Shown in pieces: positions 27,837 through 36,471 of a stretch of DNA of 64,000 bases (the stretch's first letter is position 1; each line of letters opens with the position of its first letter). The DNA is taken from the NCBI GenBank assembly GCA_964546955.1, contig CAZJLP010000002.1:122111-186110 (forward strand). Reading direction: 5' to 3'. Position numbers and translations under genes: made by a program. Origin of the DNA: CAZJLP01 sp964546955. Lineage in GTDB: Bacteria; Verrucomicrobiota; Verrucomicrobiia; Opitutales; Opitutaceae. The notes under the pieces were generated by a model, which saw only the letters and a program-made list of their open reading frames with translations, had not been told where the DNA came from and made no database searches.

Positions 27837-28961
27837 CTAGCTCAAGCGCACAGGCATGATGACGCAGATAAAGCTCTCGAGCGTCTTAAACACGCCCGGA
27901 CTCACCTCATCCTTCACTTCGAAAAACACTTCGTCCTTCGTCAAGGCGCGCAGCGGATCCTGCAGAAACTGCGGATTGAACGCTACCTGCAAATCTGGAC
28001 CGCTGTAAGCGATCGCCATGGATTCGTGAGCTTCGCCGAAGTCGGGGCTTTGGGCAGTGATCTCGAGAAGATTGCTCGTCAGCTTGATTTTCACCGAATT
28101 CGACTTCTCGCTGCAGACCAGCGCCGCGCGGTGCACGCACTGCAACAGCAACTCGCGTTCGAGTTTGATGCGCTGGTGAGTCTCCTTCGGAATCACCTGG
28201 TTGTAATTGGGATAGTTGCCTTCGACCACCTTCGAATAAAGGTAGATGCTGTCGACCAAACCGCTCGTATCCTTGTCGGTATTGATTTGAAAAGCGGCAC
28301 GGCGATCGTTGAAGGACACCTTCACTTTTTCACCCTTGTCGAGCATGCGGAGCAGTTCGCTCACGGTCTTGGCGGGAAGAATAATGCTGCCCGCGCTCGC
28401 CGCCGGGACTTCAAGTTCTTTGCTGATCAAGGCCAGTCGCCGGCCATCGGTCGCCACCAGCGCCAGCTTGCCGTCGCGGAAATTGAAATACACCCCGTTC
28501 AGAATGTAACGGGTCTCGTCACTGGATTGGGCGTACGAGACGCTTTTCAGCATCGCTGTGAGCTCCGTCTGCTCCAAGTTGAAGGATTTCTCGTCGCCGA
28601 ACTCGGGCAGCGGGGGAAATTCTTCCTTGCCGATGCCCATGATCCGGAAATTGGAGCCCCCCGAGGTCAGTTTCACCTGGTGGTTGGGAGACGCGTCGAG
28701 TACAACGTCGACGTTTGGCAGCTCGCGAACGATGGTAGCCAAGCGTTTGACCGGAAGCGTCACCGCGCCGGTTTCCTTCACCTCTGCTTTGATCTTCGCC
28801 CGGATGCCGAGGTCGAGATTCGTGGTGGTTAGCGTGATGTGATCCTTTTCCGCCTCGATCAGCACATTGCTTAGGATCGGCATGGTGGCTTTGGAACCCA
28901 CGACGTTCAGGACCTGAGCCAGGCCGTTGCTGAAGTGATCGCGATTGATTTTGAATTTCAT
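27837..28961 (-). CDS. dnaN: DNA polymerase III beta sliding clamp
   Basis: The 374-residue clamp tethers the replicative polymerase to DNA. The N-terminus (MKFKINRDHFSNGLAQVLNVV), the middle block LVATDGRRLALI and the C-terminus FESFICVIMPVRL are all canonical. Three clamp domains of about 120 residues each are present. dnaA is not next to it. The upstream region (28962-29090) is AT-rich and has a dyad at 29054-29083. Confidence 0.97.
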   Translation of the reverse strand: MKFKINRDHFSNGLAQVLNVVGSKATMPILSNVLIEAEKDHITLTTTNLDLGIRAKIKAEVKETGAVTLPVKRLATIVRELPNVDVVLDASPNHQVKLTSGGSNFRIMGIGKEEFPPLPEFGDEKSFNLEQTELTAMLKSVSYAQSSDETRYILNGVYFNFRDGKLALVATDGRRLALISKELEVPAASAGSIILPAKTVSELLRMLDKGEKVKVSFNDRRAAFQINTDKDTSGLVDSIYLYSKVVEGNYPNYNQVIPKETHQRIKLERELLLQCVHRAALVCSEKSNSVKIKLTSNLLEITAQSPDFGEAHESMAIAYSGPDLQVAFNPQFLQDPLRALTKDEVFFEVKDEVSPGVFKTLESFICVIMPVRLS

Positions 28962-29053
28962 GGGGTGCCGGAGGCGTCAGCGTTTTGAAGAAACTAACAA
29001 ACCCTAAAAGATAACCAATTCAATAGTATATGATATCCGTATCCGTATGCTCT

Positions 29054-29083
29054 GTGAAAAATCGAGACAACTCGAGGTTTCAC
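29054..29083. promoter_or_regulatory. nested dyad upstream of dnaN
   Basis: The inverted repeat gtgaaa-(3)-cgag-acaa-ctcg-(3)-tttcac lies between the dnaN start and the pssA stop. It sits next to an AT-rich tract (28985-29040). It could be a terminator of pssA, an operator of dnaN or a protein-binding site. No DnaA box (ttatccaca) was seen nearby. Confidence 0.3.
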
Positions 29084-29204
29084 CTATGAAAACAGACGCA
29101 GTTTCGGCTGTGAACAAGCGCGAAATGGGTCTGGTACAAGCCCGAGGTTATGCGCAGAGCCAAAGTTGCTGGTCTTTTCCCAAGAGGTTGCTCACACGAA
29201 CGGC

Positions 29205-30086
29205 TCACGGGGTGCTTGAAGCGGCGGGAGCGGCCCTCCGGATGCCCGCGGAACGACGCACATGGCGGAGGATCCCGTAGAGGACGTAGCCCATGGTGAG
29301 CGTGACCAGGGCGATTTCCTTCAGTGCGATCCCGAACCCGACGAAGATGATCGCGATCAGGACCGTGCGCACCTTCGCGCGGGTTTGCAGGTTGAAGGTT
29401 TTGCCGCTGGGGTAGCGAACCGTGCTCATCATGAGAAAGGCGATGAGCAGCATCACGAAGGGCAGCACCAGGGCGAAACGGTCCAGGGTCTTGTTGTCTT
29501 CCGCCAATTCCAGCAAAAAGAGGACGACAGAAGCCACGGTGCCGGCCGCGGCCGGCACTGGGAGGCCGACAAAATCTTTGTTCGACTCTTTCTGACCGCG
29601 TTTCAGCAGGGGGTTCGTGATGACGTTGAAACGGGCCAGCCGCATCGCTGCGCAGAGCAGGTAGACGAAGCCGATGAACCAGCCGATGTTTCGAAACCAA
29701 TCGAAATCCGGGGCCTGGGAGGGCGATAGAATCAAAAAGAACATCATCAAGGCGGGAGCCACGCCAAACGACACGACGTCCGCAAGGGAGTCGAATTCCG
29801 CTCCGAACAGGGATTCCCGCCCGCCCATGCGGGCTAGCCGGCCGTCGAACATGTCGAACACGGCGGCAAAGAAGATGAGGTAGACGGCGTAACGGTAGTG
29901 GTCGGCGGCCGATACCCCGCGGTAGAGCTGGTCGAAGGCGGTCTCGGCCAAACGCGCTTGGATGCAGTTGATGACCGCCCAAAATCCACAGAACAAGTTG
30001 CCCGCCGTCATCGCATTGGGCAGGACAAAAATCCGGCTCGCCTGCTTCACGCTGTAGGGATCTTCGCGTGTTTCGAGGTCGGGCAT
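29205..30086 (-). CDS. pssA: CDP-diacylglycerol-serine O-phosphatidyltransferase
   Basis: PssA makes phosphatidylserine, the precursor of phosphatidylethanolamine, at the inner membrane. The CDP-alcohol phosphotransferase motif DG-x2-AR-x8-G-x3-D-x3-D is at residues 81-103, with all acidic residues present. About eight hydrophobic segments are visible in 293 residues. No psd gene is adjacent. The RelE-like gene lies just upstream. Confidence 0.93.
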   Translation of the reverse strand: MPDLETREDPYSVKQASRIFVLPNAMTAGNLFCGFWAVINCIQARLAETAFDQLYRGVSAADHYRYAVYLIFFAAVFDMFDGRLARMGGRESLFGAEFDSLADVVSFGVAPALMMFFLILSPSQAPDFDWFRNIGWFIGFVYLLCAAMRLARFNVITNPLLKRGQKESNKDFVGLPVPAAAGTVASVVLFLLELAEDNKTLDRFALVLPFVMLLIAFLMMSTVRYPSGKTFNLQTRAKVRTVLIAIIFVGFGIALKEIALVTLTMGYVLYGILRHVRRSAGIRRAAPAASSTP

Positions 30087-30092
30087 GGTCGC

Positions 30093-30449
30093 TCAGGGTT
30101 TTTTGGTCAAGGTCTCGAGGTACTTCCAAAACTTTGAATGCTGCTCGACCAGCTGGGCTTCGGTCACGGGGAGCTTGTTGCGTAACAGGAAGTCCTCGAG
30201 CGAGTTCTTATGGAGAATGTAAAGGGTATGCAGCGTGTCACCGTGCACCTCGAAATAGAAGCGAAATTCCCCCGCGCGCAAACGGTACAGTGTATGGCCG
30301 CCGCGATTGAAGCGGCCGAGCGGTTCCCGGGGATGCGCCAAGTCGGAGGGTTTCAAGTTGCTGATGGGCTCCACCGCCGTCAGCTGGGACAATTTATCGA
30401 GCTTGTTAAGCTCGAGCATGCTCTGTTCGGAAAAGGTGACTTGAAACAT
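30093..30449 (-). CDS. RelE/ParE-like protein without antitoxin
   Basis: The 118-residue protein resembles the RelE/ParE fold: the central segment FNRGGHTLYRLRAGEFRFYFEV and the following beta strand TLYILHKN fit the toxin core. The C-terminal helix (EAQLVEQHSKFWKYLETL) is longer than in classic toxins. No antitoxin-like gene lies upstream or downstream: pssA follows after 6 bases and the EF-hand gene is divergent. It may therefore be a solitary protein of other function. Confidence 0.55.
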   Translation of the reverse strand: MFQVTFSEQSMLELNKLDKLSQLTAVEPISNLKPSDLAHPREPLGRFNRGGHTLYRLRAGEFRFYFEVHGDTLHTLYILHKNSLEDFLLRNKLPVTEAQLVEQHSKFWKYLETLTKKP

Positions 30450-30540
30450 AGCAGTTTACCGCCGCCCGAGGTAACCTGGAACCTTGGGGGACGTCTTTTT
30501 CGGCAAGACAACAACCTCTGAATTTTTAACCGAAACGCCC

Positions 30541-31167
30541 ATGAAGACCTTTTCTCTCAGTTCCTCCCTTGTTGCAGCAACGCTATTTATCTCGCCCGCC
30601 GCCTTTGGGCAGGCCGGCGGCTCCGCCGAAATGATGTCCAAACCCTTGTCTGAGGCCTCCGACACGACTCCGGCCGAGACGCCCAAAGCGAAAAAAGGGA
30701 AACCGCGCGATGAGGCCATCATCAAGCGTTTTGACCGAGATGGGGACGGAAAGTTGAACGACGAGGAAAAAGCCGAGGCGAAGGAGCAGATGGGCCAGGA
30801 AAAAGGCGGCAAAGCCGCCAATGGGGCGCAAATGCGCGAAGAGCTTCTCAAACGTTTTGATAACGACAATGACGGCAAATTGAATGAGGCCGAAAGCTCT
30901 GCGGCGGTGGACGCTTTGAGTGGTCGCCCGCGATTCAGCAAGCAATACGACACCAACAGCGACGGAAAGATTGACGATGCCGAAAAAGCCCACGCGAAAA
31001 ACCAATTGATGGCGATGCCCGCGCCGGGTGCAGGCAAAGGGGCCAAGGCGGATGCAGTTCGGGCACAGATGGTGAAGCGTTTCGACAAGGATGGCGACGG
31101 CGTGTTGAACGACGCGGAAAAAGCCGCCGCCCAAGCCGAACGCGCCAAGCGCAAAGCGAAGGACTGA
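30541..31167 (+). CDS. secreted EF-hand protein
   Basis: This is a 208-residue exported protein. Residues 1-24 form a signal peptide ending in AFGQA. Four canonical EF-hand loops follow at about 65-76 (DRDGDGKLNDEE), 107-118 (DNDNDGKLNEAE), 137-148 (DTNSDGKIDDAE) and 182-193 (DKDGDGVLNDAE), so it should bind calcium. The linkers are rich in Lys, Ala and Glu. The ATG at 30541 was chosen because it starts the signal peptide. Such proteins are common in Verrucomicrobiota; the partner is unknown. Confidence 0.85.
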   Translation: MKTFSLSSSLVAATLFISPAAFGQAGGSAEMMSKPLSEASDTTPAETPKAKKGKPRDEAIIKRFDRDGDGKLNDEEKAEAKEQMGQEKGGKAANGAQMREELLKRFDNDNDGKLNEAESSAAVDALSGRPRFSKQYDTNSDGKIDDAEKAHAKNQLMAMPAPGAGKGAKADAVRAQMVKRFDKDGDGVLNDAEKAAAQAERAKRKAKD

Positions 31168-31207
31168 GGCCCAAGGGCCCGCCAGCTTCCGGCAAGCAAC
31201 GCGTTAT

Positions 31208-31277
31208 TTTGCCTGGGCGGCCTAGAATTAAAGGCCGGCGCCCCGTCTTAGGACGCCGGCCCAGTGAACCAGGCAAA
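31208..31277. repeat. GC-rich nested inverted repeat after the EF-hand gene
   Basis: Outer arms tttgcctgg/ccaggcaaa (31208-31216, 31269-31277) enclose inner arms ggccggcg/cgccggcc (31233-31240, 31255-31262). It lies 41 bases after the EF-hand stop. The gap 31168-31447 holds nothing else that I recognise. It may be a terminator or a further dispersed palindrome. Confidence 0.6.
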
Positions 31278-31447
31278 CTAACTTCGAACCAAAGACAGTG
31301 CGCGGCTCGCGTGCGGGGATCGCACACGACGCGCACCCCATCATTCTGGGCACCGTTTGTGACGATTGATCGGCGGCCGGGTCACGTTTTGATGGCGAAC
31401 GATGCCCGCGCGCTTGCGTTCTGCCCGCGAGGATTCATGCAAACTCC

Positions 31448-33817
31448 ATGCGCGTTCCGTCGGGTTTTTGGCTGAGGCTGGCCATTGCTTTTGCCGCATT
31501 CGGACAGGGACTCGTCTGTGCGCAGAAAACGGACATTGAAGCCTCCTCGGCAACCCTTGTGCTCGATGTTCCGGTGTTCTCCGGCGGGTATGGCATCTCT
31601 TTCTACGAGGAAACGGCCCGTTTGTTCGAACGCGAGCGACCGGGCGTAACGGTAAAACTCTACGGGGATCCCCGAATAGAGGATAAACTGCGGGTTCGTA
31701 TCATCGATGGGAACCTGCCCGATGCCGCCCTGGCGGGGTTGATCCTGTGGCCAACGCTCATTCAAGCGGGCAAAGTGATGGATCTGACCCCTTACCTTGA
31801 GGCGAGAAACTGGGAGGGCGACGCGCGTTGGATGGATACCTTTCAGCCCGGCGCGCTGGACGGGTGGCGCGTGCAAGGCCGGGTGTACGGCGTTCCGCTG
31901 ACCTACGCGTGCTGGACTCTTTTCTACAACAAAGGCCTTTTCCGCCAGCAAGGCTGGACGGAGCCGCGCACCTGGGATGACTTCTTCGTGCTCTGCGAGA
32001 AGATCCGGGCGGCAGGAGTGGCGCCCCTGGCTCTCCCCGGAAAGAGCTGGCGTTATGCGGATGCCTTCCTCCGGTCGGCCTACTATAACTTGGCGGGTGC
32101 CGAAGGATGGAGGCGACTCAACGCGTTGGAAGCGGGAGCCTGGCTGGATCCGCGTTATCAACGCGCGGTCGGGCTCATGCAGCGTATCGGCAGAGAACAT
32201 ACGCTCGCGGGCTGGGACGCGGAGACCCACACCGGCGTGCAACAGGCGCTGTTCAAAGGCCGTGCGGCCATGACGGTGTCTGGCACCTGGTTTTTGACCG
32301 AGAGCCGGGGAAAGATGCCCGACGGTTTCGAGCTGGGAACGATGAATATTCCAATCTTCCCGGACGGCGTATCCGATCCGACCCTGATCCAGACCGGCGC
32401 CGACCATTTTTTCGTTTTTGCCACGGGCGATGAACGACGGGTGCGCGCGACCGTCGATTTTCTCCGGTTCCTGACCTCACGGCAGCGCGCGTTGGATTTT
32501 GTGCGCCAGGCGGACGCCCCGGTCGCCATCAAGGGAGTGCCGGCCGCAGCCTATTCCCCCTTGTTGCAGCCGACCGCGAGACTGATCGAGCAGGCCAAAG
32601 AAGCGTTCAATATGCCGCAGTCGTTTCTCATGCCGCCGGCGATCCGTCAGACCAGCGCGGATACGCAGGAGCCGTTGCTGAAGGGCCAGATTACGCCCCG
32701 TCAATTTGGGGAACGATTCGAGGCGGCCGCCGAGCGCGATCGACGCCGTCTAGCGGATCCCGACCACGTGGAAAGCCGCCACCCGGTGCTCGGCACCCTG
32801 TTGCTCCTCTCGATCGCGGCGGGGTTGCTTTGGTTGGCTCGCGGGAAACTTCGTTTCCGTCGTCGCTCCGCGTCAGCCGAGTCGCTTCGCCGCCGCGCTC
32901 TTGAAGCCCGGGCGACGTTTTTCGGAAACCTGCGGTGGCCGCTCGCGGCGGGGTTTGTGGCGCCGGCCTTCGCGTTGTACGCGGCCTTGATGCTCGTTCC
33001 TGGGTTGACCTCGTTCGGCTGGTCGTTCGCGCGTTGGGATGGATTGAGCGAGCGCAGCTGGGCGGGGCTTTTCAATTTCAGGTGGCTGTTGCTGGAGTCG
33101 GACGTTTTTTGGATGGCGCTCAAAAACAACCTCTTTCTCGTGGTCGTTCCCACGATCGTGGTGATTCCCCTCGCGCTCGGACTGGCCTATTTGCTTCACC
33201 GGGGAATCTGGGGCACGAAGGTTTTTCGCGCGGTATTCCTTTTTCCCAACTTGCTGGGCGGCATCGCGGCGACACTGCTCTGGATGAGCGCCTATCAACC
33301 GCATGGAGGCTTGGCGAACGCCGCCTTGGTCGGGCTAGGAAATCTGTTGAGCATCGATGCCCTTCAATCCTTCAGTGGCTACGGGTGGCTTTCCACTGCG
33401 AATCTCTACACGTCGCTCATTCCGATTTATATCTGGATGGCGTGTGGGTTTAATTTGGTTTTGTACCTGGCGGCGATGGAAGGAATCGATCCGCAGCTCT
33501 ACGAAGCTGCGCAGATCGACGGGGCTTCGGGACTGCGTCAGTTTTTCTCCGTGACGCTGCCGATGATCTGGGAAGTGGTGGCGATCTCCGCGGTGTTCAT
33601 CGTGATTGGGGGTTTGAATGCGTTCGAAATGATCTGGCTCCTCACCGGCCAGCAGCCCAGCGGCGCCACTCACACGCTGGGGACGATGCTCGTCACCTCG
33701 ATGTTCCAGGAGTTTCAAATCGGCCGCGCCACGGCCATTGCGGTCATTCTCTTTGTGCTGGTTTTGGTCAGCAGTGCCGTGGTGCTGCGGGGATTCAAGC
33801 GGGAGGTGGTCGAGTGA
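31448..33817 (+). CDS. sugar ABC transporter: binding protein fused to permease
   Basis: This 789-residue protein joins two normally separate components. Residues 1-26 are a signal peptide. About 30-425 form a family-1 extracellular sugar-binding protein (YGVPLTYACWTLFYNKGLF, FKGRAAMTVSGTWFL). A helix near 443-460 and a basic linker lead to a MalF-type permease from about 498 onward, with the EAA loop starting at 686 (EAAQIDGASG). The topology is consistent: periplasmic domain, membrane crossing, cytosolic linker, permease. The MalG-type partner follows. No ATPase gene is adjacent, so a shared one elsewhere is likely. The substrate is probably an oligosaccharide. Confidence 0.88.
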   Translation: MRVPSGFWLRLAIAFAAFGQGLVCAQKTDIEASSATLVLDVPVFSGGYGISFYEETARLFERERPGVTVKLYGDPRIEDKLRVRIIDGNLPDAALAGLILWPTLIQAGKVMDLTPYLEARNWEGDARWMDTFQPGALDGWRVQGRVYGVPLTYACWTLFYNKGLFRQQGWTEPRTWDDFFVLCEKIRAAGVAPLALPGKSWRYADAFLRSAYYNLAGAEGWRRLNALEAGAWLDPRYQRAVGLMQRIGREHTLAGWDAETHTGVQQALFKGRAAMTVSGTWFLTESRGKMPDGFELGTMNIPIFPDGVSDPTLIQTGADHFFVFATGDERRVRATVDFLRFLTSRQRALDFVRQADAPVAIKGVPAAAYSPLLQPTARLIEQAKEAFNMPQSFLMPPAIRQTSADTQEPLLKGQITPRQFGERFEAAAERDRRRLADPDHVESRHPVLGTLLLLSIAAGLLWLARGKLRFRRRSASAESLRRRALEARATFFGNLRWPLAAGFVAPAFALYAALMLVPGLTSFGWSFARWDGLSERSWAGLFNFRWLLLESDVFWMALKNNLFLVVVPTIVVIPLALGLAYLLHRGIWGTKVFRAVFLFPNLLGGIAATLLWMSAYQPHGGLANAALVGLGNLLSIDALQSFSGYGWLSTANLYTSLIPIYIWMACGFNLVLYLAAMEGIDPQLYEAAQIDGASGLRQFFSVTLPMIWEVVAISAVFIVIGGLNAFEMIWLLTGQQPSGATHTLGTMLVTSMFQEFQIGRATAIAVILFVLVLVSSAVVLRGFKREVVE

Positions 33818-33826
33818 AGACGATAA

Positions 33827-33974
33827 TTTTAACCGCGAACGGACGAGAACGGACGCAAATGTTCGAGTCCACAAACCACAGAACGAGTCGCCAAAGGCGC
33901 CGAGCCAGGCTCGAACCCCCGCGTGGGCTTGCGTCCGAGATTCGCGTCCATTCGCGTCCCTTCGCGGTTAAAAA
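33827..33974. repeat. decamer inverted-repeat element D2
   Basis: The ends are 13-base inverted repeats (ttttaaccgcgaa at 33827; ttcgcggttaaaa ending 33974). The left arm has decamers aaccgcgaac, ggacgagaac, ggacgcaaat. The right arm has ttcgcgtcca, ttcgcgtccc, ttcgcggtta. It lies between the two ABC permease genes, from 10 bases after one stop to 21 bases before the next start. Confidence 0.87.
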
Positions 33975-33995
33975 TGGATTGGAGAAAGATTCCGC

Positions 33996-34847
33996 GTGAA
34001 AACCTCGGCCCGCCTCTCACGGGGAATTATTTTCGCGGGCCTTCTTGGCTACGCGGTCTGGGTTGTGTTTCCCATGATTTGGGTGGCGTATTCTTCGCTC
34101 AAGGCGGACCGGGAGATTTTCAGCGATGCGTTCGCGCTGCCGAAACTCGGCGAGCTGCACACCGAAAATTACAGCCACGCGTGGCGGGAAGCCCATTTTG
34201 GCGACTATTTTTTCAACAGCGTGCTCGTGACTACCTCGTCGGTGTCGTTAATCGTGATTCTCGGGGCGATGGCGGCCTACGCGCTGGCCCGGTTCTATCA
34301 CCGTTTCGCGGGCTTCGTTTTCTGGCTGTTTCTGGCGGGGCTGACGATCCCGGTCCAGCTCAGCATCGTGCCCCTTTTCTACGAACTTCGCGCCCTGGGA
34401 CTGCTGAACACCCGATTGGGACTGATCCTGGTTTATACGGCGAACGGCTTGCCGTTTGCCGTTTTCATTCTAGCGGGCTTTTTCCGTTCGCTTCCGCGCG
34501 CCCTTTACGAGGCGGCGGTGATCGACGGTTGCACCGAAATATCAGCGTTTTGGCGCGTGCTGTTGCCCCTGGCCAAACCGGGTCTGATTACCGTGGCGAT
34601 TTTCCAGTTCATAGGGGTGTGGAAGGAGTATTTCTTCGCTTTCATGCTCACCGGCGGAGACCTCGATGGCAGCGCCCGCACTCTGCCGCTGGGCCTGGCG
34701 AATCTATCGATCACGTCGCAGTACCGATCCGACTATGGCATGCTCTTCGCGGGTATTGTAGTAGTGACAATTCCAATACTGATCGTGTATATCGCGCTCC
34801 AACGCTATATCGTGAAAGGCGTCACGGCGGGGGCGCTGAAGGGCTGA
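33996..34847 (+). CDS. sugar ABC transporter permease, MalG type
   Basis: The 283-residue protein has six predicted helices and the EAA loop at 172-191 (EAAVIDGCTEISAFWRVLLP), which contacts the ATPase. It ends in YIVKGVTAGALKG, as usual for MalG-type CUT1 permeases. The start is GTG at 33996 with a Shine-Dalgarno (ggagaaag) 8 bases upstream. It pairs with the fused binding protein-permease upstream. The 178-base gap between them is mostly element D2. Confidence 0.92.
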   Translation: MKTSARLSRGIIFAGLLGYAVWVVFPMIWVAYSSLKADREIFSDAFALPKLGELHTENYSHAWREAHFGDYFFNSVLVTTSSVSLIVILGAMAAYALARFYHRFAGFVFWLFLAGLTIPVQLSIVPLFYELRALGLLNTRLGLILVYTANGLPFAVFILAGFFRSLPRALYEAAVIDGCTEISAFWRVLLPLAKPGLITVAIFQFIGVWKEYFFAFMLTGGDLDGSARTLPLGLANLSITSQYRSDYGMLFAGIVVVTIPILIVYIALQRYIVKGVTAGALKG

Positions 34848-34892
34848 AGGGTGGCTAGTCCGCAAATTGCCAGTTTGCGAGCGCGGGTGCAT

Positions 34893-35816
34893 TCAACTCT
34901 TGGTTTCCGAGCCGTCGTACGACCGGATGAATTCTCGCACGACACGGAGAAAGGCGTCGGGATTCTCGAGGAAGGCGGTGTGCGAGCACTCTTCGAACAC
35001 GGCGAAGGAGGCCGAGGGATTCAGCTTTGCCAGGTGACCGGTCGATTCAGGGGTGCACTTGTCGTGCCGCCCGCAGGTGATCAACATCGGGTGGGGCAGG
35101 GTTGCGATCTGGGCGCCGCGCTCCCAGTTGGCCAGCCGCCCCGTGACAAAAAACTCCGAGGGTCCCCAGAGCGATTCGTACACCTGGCGGCTGCAGCCTT
35201 CGAGGCTGCGCTTCATTGACGGCGGCGGAGACTCGAGTCGGCAGAGGTAGCGCTGCTGAAAGGCCTTGGCCGCGGTTCTATACTCCGGATGGAGGAAATC
35301 TCGCCGCGTTTCGTGGCGCCGAATCGACGCTTGCGCGGCGGGCGGGAGCGTGCCGATCAAACGGTTCGCGTCAGCGGTCCAGCGGCTGATGCTATAGAAC
35401 GGACTGACGAGAACCAGGGCGTGGACAAATTCGGCATTGTGGCGAGCATACTCGGCCGCGACGACGGCGCCGAAAGAATGCCCGAGGAGGATCACTTTGT
35501 TCCAGCCGAGATGAGCTCGCAGCGCATCGAGTTCATCGACGAATCGCGGTACGCGCCAAAGCGAAGCGTCGTTCGGTCGCTCCGACAAACCGGAGCCGAG
35601 CTGATCGTAAAACGCGACAGGCCGGTCCTCGGCCAATGCCGCGAGAGGTTCGAAGTAGTCGTGAGTTCCGCCCGGGCCGCCATGCAGGAGGATGACGGGG
35701 GTCTTGTCACCCTCGCCGATGACTTGGCACCAGATTCTGCCGCCTGGGACCGGCACCATGCCTTCGTTGATGATCGGAAATAAGGGAGGCACGGCGATCG
35801 AATCGGTGGCAGACAT
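34893..35816 (-). CDS. S33-family alpha/beta hydrolase (proline iminopeptidase-like)
   Basis: This is a 307-residue cytosolic hydrolase. The oxyanion motif HGGPGG is at 45-50, the nucleophile elbow GHSFG at 112-116 (Ser114), the acid Asp is in CGRHDKCTP and the catalytic His in ECSHTAF. These are typical of prolyl aminopeptidases and related amino acid amidases. The ATG at 35816 is preferred to a start at 35888. It is convergent with the ABC transporter genes. Confidence 0.87.
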   Translation of the reverse strand: MSATDSIAVPPLFPIINEGMVPVPGGRIWCQVIGEGDKTPVILLHGGPGGTHDYFEPLAALAEDRPVAFYDQLGSGLSERPNDASLWRVPRFVDELDALRAHLGWNKVILLGHSFGAVVAAEYARHNAEFVHALVLVSPFYSISRWTADANRLIGTLPPAAQASIRRHETRRDFLHPEYRTAAKAFQQRYLCRLESPPPSMKRSLEGCSRQVYESLWGPSEFFVTGRLANWERGAQIATLPHPMLITCGRHDKCTPESTGHLAKLNPSASFAVFEECSHTAFLENPDAFLRVVREFIRSYDGSETKS

Positions 35817-35925
35817 AGAAAGGCCGACCCAACCGAGGATCAATGGTTCCTTTTCCAAGAGCGCGTTACAGGCGAGCGGGCGGGGCACTTGCGAAGACCG
35901 ATTGTCCGAGGAGGCACCGTCCGAA

Positions 35926-35960
35926 ACTAAAACGGCGTCGCACCGTGAAGGTGGGACGCC
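35926..35960 (-). terminator. terminator for the 43-residue peptide gene
   Basis: Read on the minus strand, ggcgtcccacc and ggtgcgacgcc pair around a five-base loop and are followed by a T-rich tract (gttttagttt). It lies about 66 bases after the stop of the small secreted peptide gene. This supports a short transcription unit there. Confidence 0.6.
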
Positions 35961-36025
35961 GGTTCGAGGTTTCGCAGTCGGCGAGGCGCGTTCGGCTCGT
36001 CGGCGGAGCGCTGCAGACGGGAAAT

Positions 36026-36157
36026 TCAGTTCGCGATCGAGTCGAGGATTTGGACTTCGTCCTTGCTGAGTTCACGGGCGGAAGAGGTATTCGCGAAAGC
36101 CAGGACGACCCCGGCGATGAGTGTGACTAAGAGCAGCTTAAAGGAGAAGTTGTTCAT
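36026..36157 (-). CDS. 43-residue secreted peptide, unknown function
   Basis: A small frame on the minus strand encodes a signal peptide (FSFKLLLVTLIAGVVLAFANTSSA) and a mature part of about 16 residues that begins near RELSKDEVQ and ends IAN. A rho-independent terminator follows at 35926-35960. No clear Shine-Dalgarno is seen. The rest of the 650-base gap between the hydrolase and the phosphoesterase holds nothing else I recognise. Function is unknown; a signalling, lipid-interacting or chaperone-like role would be guesswork. Confidence 0.5.
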   Translation of the reverse strand: MNNFSFKLLLVTLIAGVVLAFANTSSARELSKDEVQILDSIAN

Positions 36158-36471
36158 GGTGATTTCGATTACAGGAGGGGAGACGAGAGGCGCGGACCAA
36201 CGGTTGCAGGGTGATCGAATTTAATGTCGGGAATAAATCAGTGTTCGGTGTAACCGCAGGCGGGCTCGCGGCGTCGTGGCGTCGGCTCTGGGGGGGTGTT
36301 AGGGGCGTCGGGGCGGAATCACTTTCCTGCCTGCCGACCGAGGTGGAATCCCGCACGTGCGGATTGGTTCGATAGCGACGTTGCTAGCACACCGACACCC
36401 AATAGCCCCGGTGGGCTTCCCCTTCCTCTGGCCGAAATGCCTTCACCGGACAGACGCGACGCAGCTTTCGC

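Noticed and set aside
33829..34020. Short frames with peptides like RVHSRPFAV around 33829-34020 and 18507-18680
   Set aside because: They are translations of the decamer elements D1 and D2, not genes.
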